DNA of 64,000 bases from JANSWY01 sp965267245. Lineage in GTDB: Bacteria; Bacteroidota; Bacteroidia; Cytophagales; Cyclobacteriaceae. A model generated the notes under the pieces. It was not told the origin of the DNA. It made no database searches and saw nothing but the letters and a program-made list of their open reading frames with translations. Of this stretch, positions 60,491-64,000 are shown piece after piece. The position numbers were made by a program, and so were the translations under genes. The stretch is from positions 2,232,001-2,296,000 of the forward strand of contig OZ253939.1 of NCBI GenBank assembly GCA_965267245.1, written 5' to 3'. Position 1 is the stretch's first letter. The number at the start of each line of letters is the position of its first letter.

Positions 60491-62497
60491 ATGAGATACC
60501 TATTTCTTATCATCGCCTCAACCATTTGTTTTAGCGTTTACTCACAACCAAAAGTTAAGTTCGGCAAAATTGCATTGGGAGACCTGACGAGAAAGTATAG
60601 CCAAATAGATTCGTCTGCAAGTGCAGAATACCTGTATGATAACGGTTATAGCTTTTTCAAATACAACAAGGAAAAGGGGTTCCAGTTTGTTTTCCAACAC
60701 CACAGAAAAATAAAAATCTATAATAAGGATGGTTATGATTATGCCAATATAGAGATTCCATTTTATGACCCGAATTCAGAGAACAAAGAATATGTAGGTG
60801 CAATAAAGGCTTTTGTTTATAATCTAGAAGGGGGCAAAGTTGTCAAAACCAAATTAGAAAATTCAGAAATTTTTGAAGAGAGGTCTTCAAAGTACTGGAG
60901 TGTAAAAAAAGCTGCATTACCGAATGTTAAAGAGGGTTCAGTTCTAGAATATACCTATACCATAACCAGTGATTTTGTTTCAAATTTAAGAGAATGGAAT
61001 TTTCAACATGAAATACCTGTGGTCTGGAGTGAGTATTCGGTGGCAATTCCTGAATATTATAATTATCAAAAAATATCACGAGGTAGTTTCCCATTTGTGA
61101 TCAATGAATCAGGTAGTAAAGCAGAATCATTTACTATAAACTACTCAACAGATAATGCCAGCTTTACATCTGGAAGAAATCAACATACCTCTACAAACCA
61201 ATATGTATCGAATACTAATCATTGGGCATGTCAAAATGTTACTCCAATTAAAGAGGAACCATATATGGCCTCAGCAGATAATTATAAAGCCAGAATTGGT
61301 TTTCAATTGGTTTCATACCAATTTCCAGGCAGACCATTAGAGGTTGTGGCGGGTTCGTACGAGAATCTGAATGAAGACATGGTTAACTCTGAGTATTTCT
61401 ATGGAAAACTTTCAAGAGCTGGTTTTCTAAAAAACGACCTTGAAACTTTAGCTTCAGATAAGGAAGGAATAGATAAAGCAGTTGCTATTTATGATTTTGT
61501 AAAGAATTCCCTTACTTGGGATGGTATCCATTCACTATATCCATCTGATTTAAGAAAAACATATAATGATAAAAAGGGCACCAGCACAAATATCAACTTT
61601 ATACTGATGATGATGTTGAGAGAAGCTGGATTTTCTGCTGATCCCGTTGTCCTGAACACAAGAAACCGTGGAAGAATGCACCCTATATACCCTAACAAAG
61701 ACAAGCTCAATTACACCATTTGCAAGTTGAATATAGATGGTAGGCATGTACTGTTAGACGCTACACAAAAAAACCTTCCATTTGGAGTTTTACCGACAAA
61801 ATGTCTGAATTACCAGGGTTGGGTAGTTTCAAAAACTAATCCAGGTTGGGTAGACCTACAAGCAAATACTAAATCAGATGAAGTAACAGTAGTGAAACTG
61901 GCTATAAATGATGAAGGAATTGCGAAAGGATCTGTAAATGTTGCTTCGTCTGGTTATGATGGAATTAGCAATAGGTCTGCTTATGCAAATGATGGTGCTG
62001 AAGATTATTTTAACGATTTTGGCGAAGCAATGCTAGACTGGACTATTGAAAACACTACTGTAGAGGGAGAAAAGGACATTTACACAGCACTGAAAACAAA
62101 TTTTGAAATCACTAGTGATTTAAATGAAGGTGCGAACATAATATATCTACCAGTACAGGTCTTGAATGGTTTTGACAGTAATCCTTTTAAATCTGAAAAC
62201 AGGTTACTTCCGATAGAATTTCCAACTGGTATCTCCAAAAGGTTTATGATGGAACTTACTTTGCCAGGGAATTACATTGTTGAAGAAATTCCAAAACCCA
62301 GTATAGTCCGACTTCCTGATAATGGTGCAACCTTTCAATTCAATGTTACGCAATTAGAAAATAAGATTAGTGTTGTAAGTATTGTTAGAATGGGAAAAAC
62401 ATTCTTTGTGCCTGAAGAATACCCTAGTGTTAAACAGTTTTTTGATATGGTGGTAGCCAAACAACAAGAAATGATCGTCATCAAGAAAAGGACATAA
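60491..62497 (+). CDS. DUF3857 protein with degenerate transglutaminase domain
   Basis: 668-residue exported protein (signal peptide to SVYSQ). DUF3857 domain (about 50-230: KGFQFVFQHHRKIKIYNKDGYDYANIEI, VKKAALPNVKEGSVLEYTYTITSDF). Transglutaminase-like domain (about 300-430) in which the Cys position reads KKGTSTNINFILMMMLREAGF, so the catalytic Cys is absent; the usual active motif has GDCKALT. Such Cys-less members are common in Bacteroidota and are likely binding or structural. It overlaps the next gene (stop 62495-62497, start 62497), so the two are co-translated. No catalytic role should be assumed. Confidence 0.9.
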   Translation: MRYLFLIIASTICFSVYSQPKVKFGKIALGDLTRKYSQIDSSASAEYLYDNGYSFFKYNKEKGFQFVFQHHRKIKIYNKDGYDYANIEIPFYDPNSENKEYVGAIKAFVYNLEGGKVVKTKLENSEIFEERSSKYWSVKKAALPNVKEGSVLEYTYTITSDFVSNLREWNFQHEIPVVWSEYSVAIPEYYNYQKISRGSFPFVINESGSKAESFTINYSTDNASFTSGRNQHTSTNQYVSNTNHWACQNVTPIKEEPYMASADNYKARIGFQLVSYQFPGRPLEVVAGSYENLNEDMVNSEYFYGKLSRAGFLKNDLETLASDKEGIDKAVAIYDFVKNSLTWDGIHSLYPSDLRKTYNDKKGTSTNINFILMMMLREAGFSADPVVLNTRNRGRMHPIYPNKDKLNYTICKLNIDGRHVLLDATQKNLPFGVLPTKCLNYQGWVVSKTNPGWVDLQANTKSDEVTVVKLAINDEGIAKGSVNVASSGYDGISNRSAYANDGAEDYFNDFGEAMLDWTIENTTVEGEKDIYTALKTNFEITSDLNEGANIIYLPVQVLNGFDSNPFKSENRLLPIEFPTGISKRFMMELTLPGNYIVEEIPKPSIVRLPDNGATFQFNVTQLENKISVVSIVRMGKTFFVPEEYPSVKQFFDMVVAKQQEMIVIKKRT

Positions 62498-64000
62498 TGA
62501 GAAAATTCTTCGCCATTTGCTGCTTTGCTTTAACCTCGCTCGTATCATTGGGTCAACCAGGATTAAGTGCGCTTACAATTCCTGAAGAAATGAAGGAGAA
62601 AGCTGATGCAGTGGTGCTTCATGATGAGACTAAATTTGTTGTTAATTCAATTGGAGAAGCTACTCTCTATAAAAAGTTTTCAATTACAATTTTAAAACCA
62701 CAAGGAAAGCGTTATGCTACTTCCAAAATTTACTATGACAAACTTTCGCCTGTTCTACAAGTGAATGCAAAGGTTTATGGGCCTTTAGGGAACGTCATCA
62801 AAAAAATAAAGAAAAGTGAAATTAAAGATTACAGCATTTTTGATGGGTTTTCTCTTTATAGTGACAACCGGGCGAAATATATAGATATGAAACAAAATTC
62901 ATATCCTTATACAGTGGAAGTTGAATATGAACAACTTTATGATGGATTGCTGTATATGGAGGATTGGGACCCTGTAATAGGTTTGGATGTTGGCGTTCTA
63001 CACTCAGAGTATAAAATTAGTGTTCCTAAAAATTTAAACATCCGGTTTTTATCAGCAAACACGACAGAACCGATTATTGTTAAAACAGAAACTTCAATTG
63101 AATACAACTGGTCTGCTGACAGTATTCAACCTGTTAAATATGAGCCATACAGTACTGATTTATACGAAAATACCCCACAAGTAAAAGTGGCCCCCAATAG
63201 TTTTGAGATAGAAGGGTATACTGGTAGAATGGACTCATGGAAGGAAATGGGCATCTGGCAGAATAAATTATTAGAAGGAAGAAATGACTTGAGTGATGAG
63301 CATCTCCATGAAATCAGGAAACTTGTCAGCAATGAGGTAGACCCTAAAAAGATCACCCAAATCGTATACGAGTATTTACAAAAAAATACAAGGTATGTAA
63401 GTATCCAATTAGGCATTGGAGGTTGGCAGCCTTTTCATGCCAGTTCTGTTGCTGAAAAAGGTTATGGTGATTGCAAAGCCCTAACCAACTACACAAAAAA
63501 TGTGTTGGAATCATTTGGGATAAGTAGCCTGTACACATTGGTTAAAGCAGGTGCCTATGAAAAAAACGTTAATTCATCATTTCCGAGTAGACAGTTTAAC
63601 CATGCATTCCTTTGTGTGCCTTTCGATAAAGACACTGTCTGGTTAGAATGTACTAGTCAAACCAACCCATTTAACTACCTTGGCAAATTCACATCGAATC
63701 GAAATGTTTTAGTCATCGATGAGGGAGGTGGGAAAATAGTCCGAACTCCTGCCTATTCAAAAGAAGAGAACGCTACTATTACCAAAATTGAGATCAACCT
63801 CGATGAAGAAGGGCATGCAACAGCTTCATTACAATCAGACTTTTTGGGATTGTCCTCTGATCAGTGGAGATCATTCGATTTTTATGACGAAAAAGAACGA
63901 CGAGATGAACTTTTAGATTATTTTGATCTCGATAGGTTAACCATTGTTGATTACAATCTCTCACAAAAAAAAGTTGAAATTCCACAGGCAAATTTGACAA
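62497..64000 (+). CDS. DUF3857 protein with intact transglutaminase domain (3' end outside window)
   Basis: 501 codons are present and the frame stays open at base 64000, so the C-terminus is missing. Signal peptide (MRKFFAICCFALTSLVSLGQ). DUF3857 domain (about residues 40-200), then a transglutaminase-like core: KNTRYVSIQLGIGGWQPFHASSVAEKGYGDCKALTNYTKNVLESFGI with the catalytic Cys in GDCKALT, and FNHAFLCVPFDKDTVWLECTSQTNPF with the His. So it is likely active, unlike its neighbour. It overlaps the neighbour by one base, suggesting a stoichiometric partnership. Confidence 0.92.
   Translation, partial: MRKFFAICCFALTSLVSLGQPGLSALTIPEEMKEKADAVVLHDETKFVVNSIGEATLYKKFSITILKPQGKRYATSKIYYDKLSPVLQVNAKVYGPLGNVIKKIKKSEIKDYSIFDGFSLYSDNRAKYIDMKQNSYPYTVEVEYEQLYDGLLYMEDWDPVIGLDVGVLHSEYKISVPKNLNIRFLSANTTEPIIVKTETSIEYNWSADSIQPVKYEPYSTDLYENTPQVKVAPNSFEIEGYTGRMDSWKEMGIWQNKLLEGRNDLSDEHLHEIRKLVSNEVDPKKITQIVYEYLQKNTRYVSIQLGIGGWQPFHASSVAEKGYGDCKALTNYTKNVLESFGISSLYTLVKAGAYEKNVNSSFPSRQFNHAFLCVPFDKDTVWLECTSQTNPFNYLGKFTSNRNVLVIDEGGGKIVRTPAYSKEENATITKIEINLDEEGHATASLQSDFLGLSSDQWRSFDFYDEKERRDELLDYFDLDRLTIVDYNLSQKKVEIPQANLT

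Noticed and set aside
1..64000. CRISPR arrays, tRNA or rRNA genes, insertion sequences or phage genes
   Set aside because: No regularly spaced repeats, cloverleaf-type sequences with the GTTCGAATCC-like T-arm, transposase or integrase motifs were seen on reading both strands.

Overview
The window is a low-GC, gene-dense stretch of a Bacteroidota chromosome, most likely a Cytophagales-type, probably free-living (possibly marine) bacterium. The evidence is the gene content. There is an IPExxxVDY protein beside pyruvate kinase and acpP-fabF-rnc, a GLPGLI protein with an outer-membrane beta-barrel partner, a type IX secretion (T9SS) C-terminal domain, DUF3857/transglutaminase proteins, a large FtsX-type permease, a DUF6624 protein and TANNTTTG-like -7 promoter elements. 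Shine-Dalgarno sequences are generally absent. The genus is inference. No tRNA, rRNA, CRISPR array, transposase or phage gene was recognised; the region looks like ordinary chromosome.

Layout. 1-1440 (minus): pyk (cut by the window edge) and an IPExxxVDY protein. 1565-5700 (plus): acpP, fabF, rnc, nadE. 5697-11000: yidD, a short BamA/TamA-like barrel, a MORN-like repeat protein, and a translationally coupled pair of outer-membrane proteins, the second with a helix-hairpin-helix domain. 11031-12449: nitroreductase and pirin behind a perfect 18-bp palindrome. 12457-20223: an unknown secreted protein, an arrestin/Spo0M-like protein with a GNAT acetyltransferase, the GLPGLI/beta-barrel pair and a two-domain VOC protein. 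20359-24528: an NTF2-like protein, a single-cysteine thioredoxin-fold protein and a frameshifted FtsX permease. 25121-30860: a 1471-residue T9SS cargo protein and a secreted caspase-like protease. 30902-35538: an outer-membrane protein, an Rrf2 regulator and pyruvate carboxylase. 35840-38577: a CheX/CheC-like protein, GT2, TPR protein and stand-alone response regulator. 38734-43885: a GH13 lipoprotein and a Crp-like regulator followed by a small membrane protein, a barrel and an SDR. 43913-49312: a lipoprotein, DUF1080, nitrilase-like, TPR and SulP genes. 49755-53876: DUF6624, C2-like, GNAT, ECF sigma factor, DoxX. 54016-57224: flavoprotein, aminotransferase, tyrA. 57221-64000: membrane patatin, monoacylglycerol-lipase-like hydrolase and two DUF3857 proteins.

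How genes work together. Clear functional units are fatty-acid synthesis (acpP/fabF), anaplerosis and glycolysis (pyc, pyk), NAD synthesis, and tyrosine synthesis (aminotransferase plus tyrA). Most of the rest is cell-envelope: many signal peptides, at least seven outer-membrane barrels and several lipoproteins.

The most interesting signals are regulatory. A TAACA-N2-TGTTA core occurs as 21-bp-phased repeats upstream of the thioredoxin-like gene, a related phased pair lies upstream of the GLPGLI operon, and the same palindrome follows the Crp-like gene. A strong plus-strand terminator lies in a 442-bp gap that has no plus-strand gene. No single undescribed multi-gene system could be demonstrated. 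The best candidates are the helix-hairpin-helix outer-membrane pair, the CheX/response-regulator cluster and the paired active/inactive transglutaminases.
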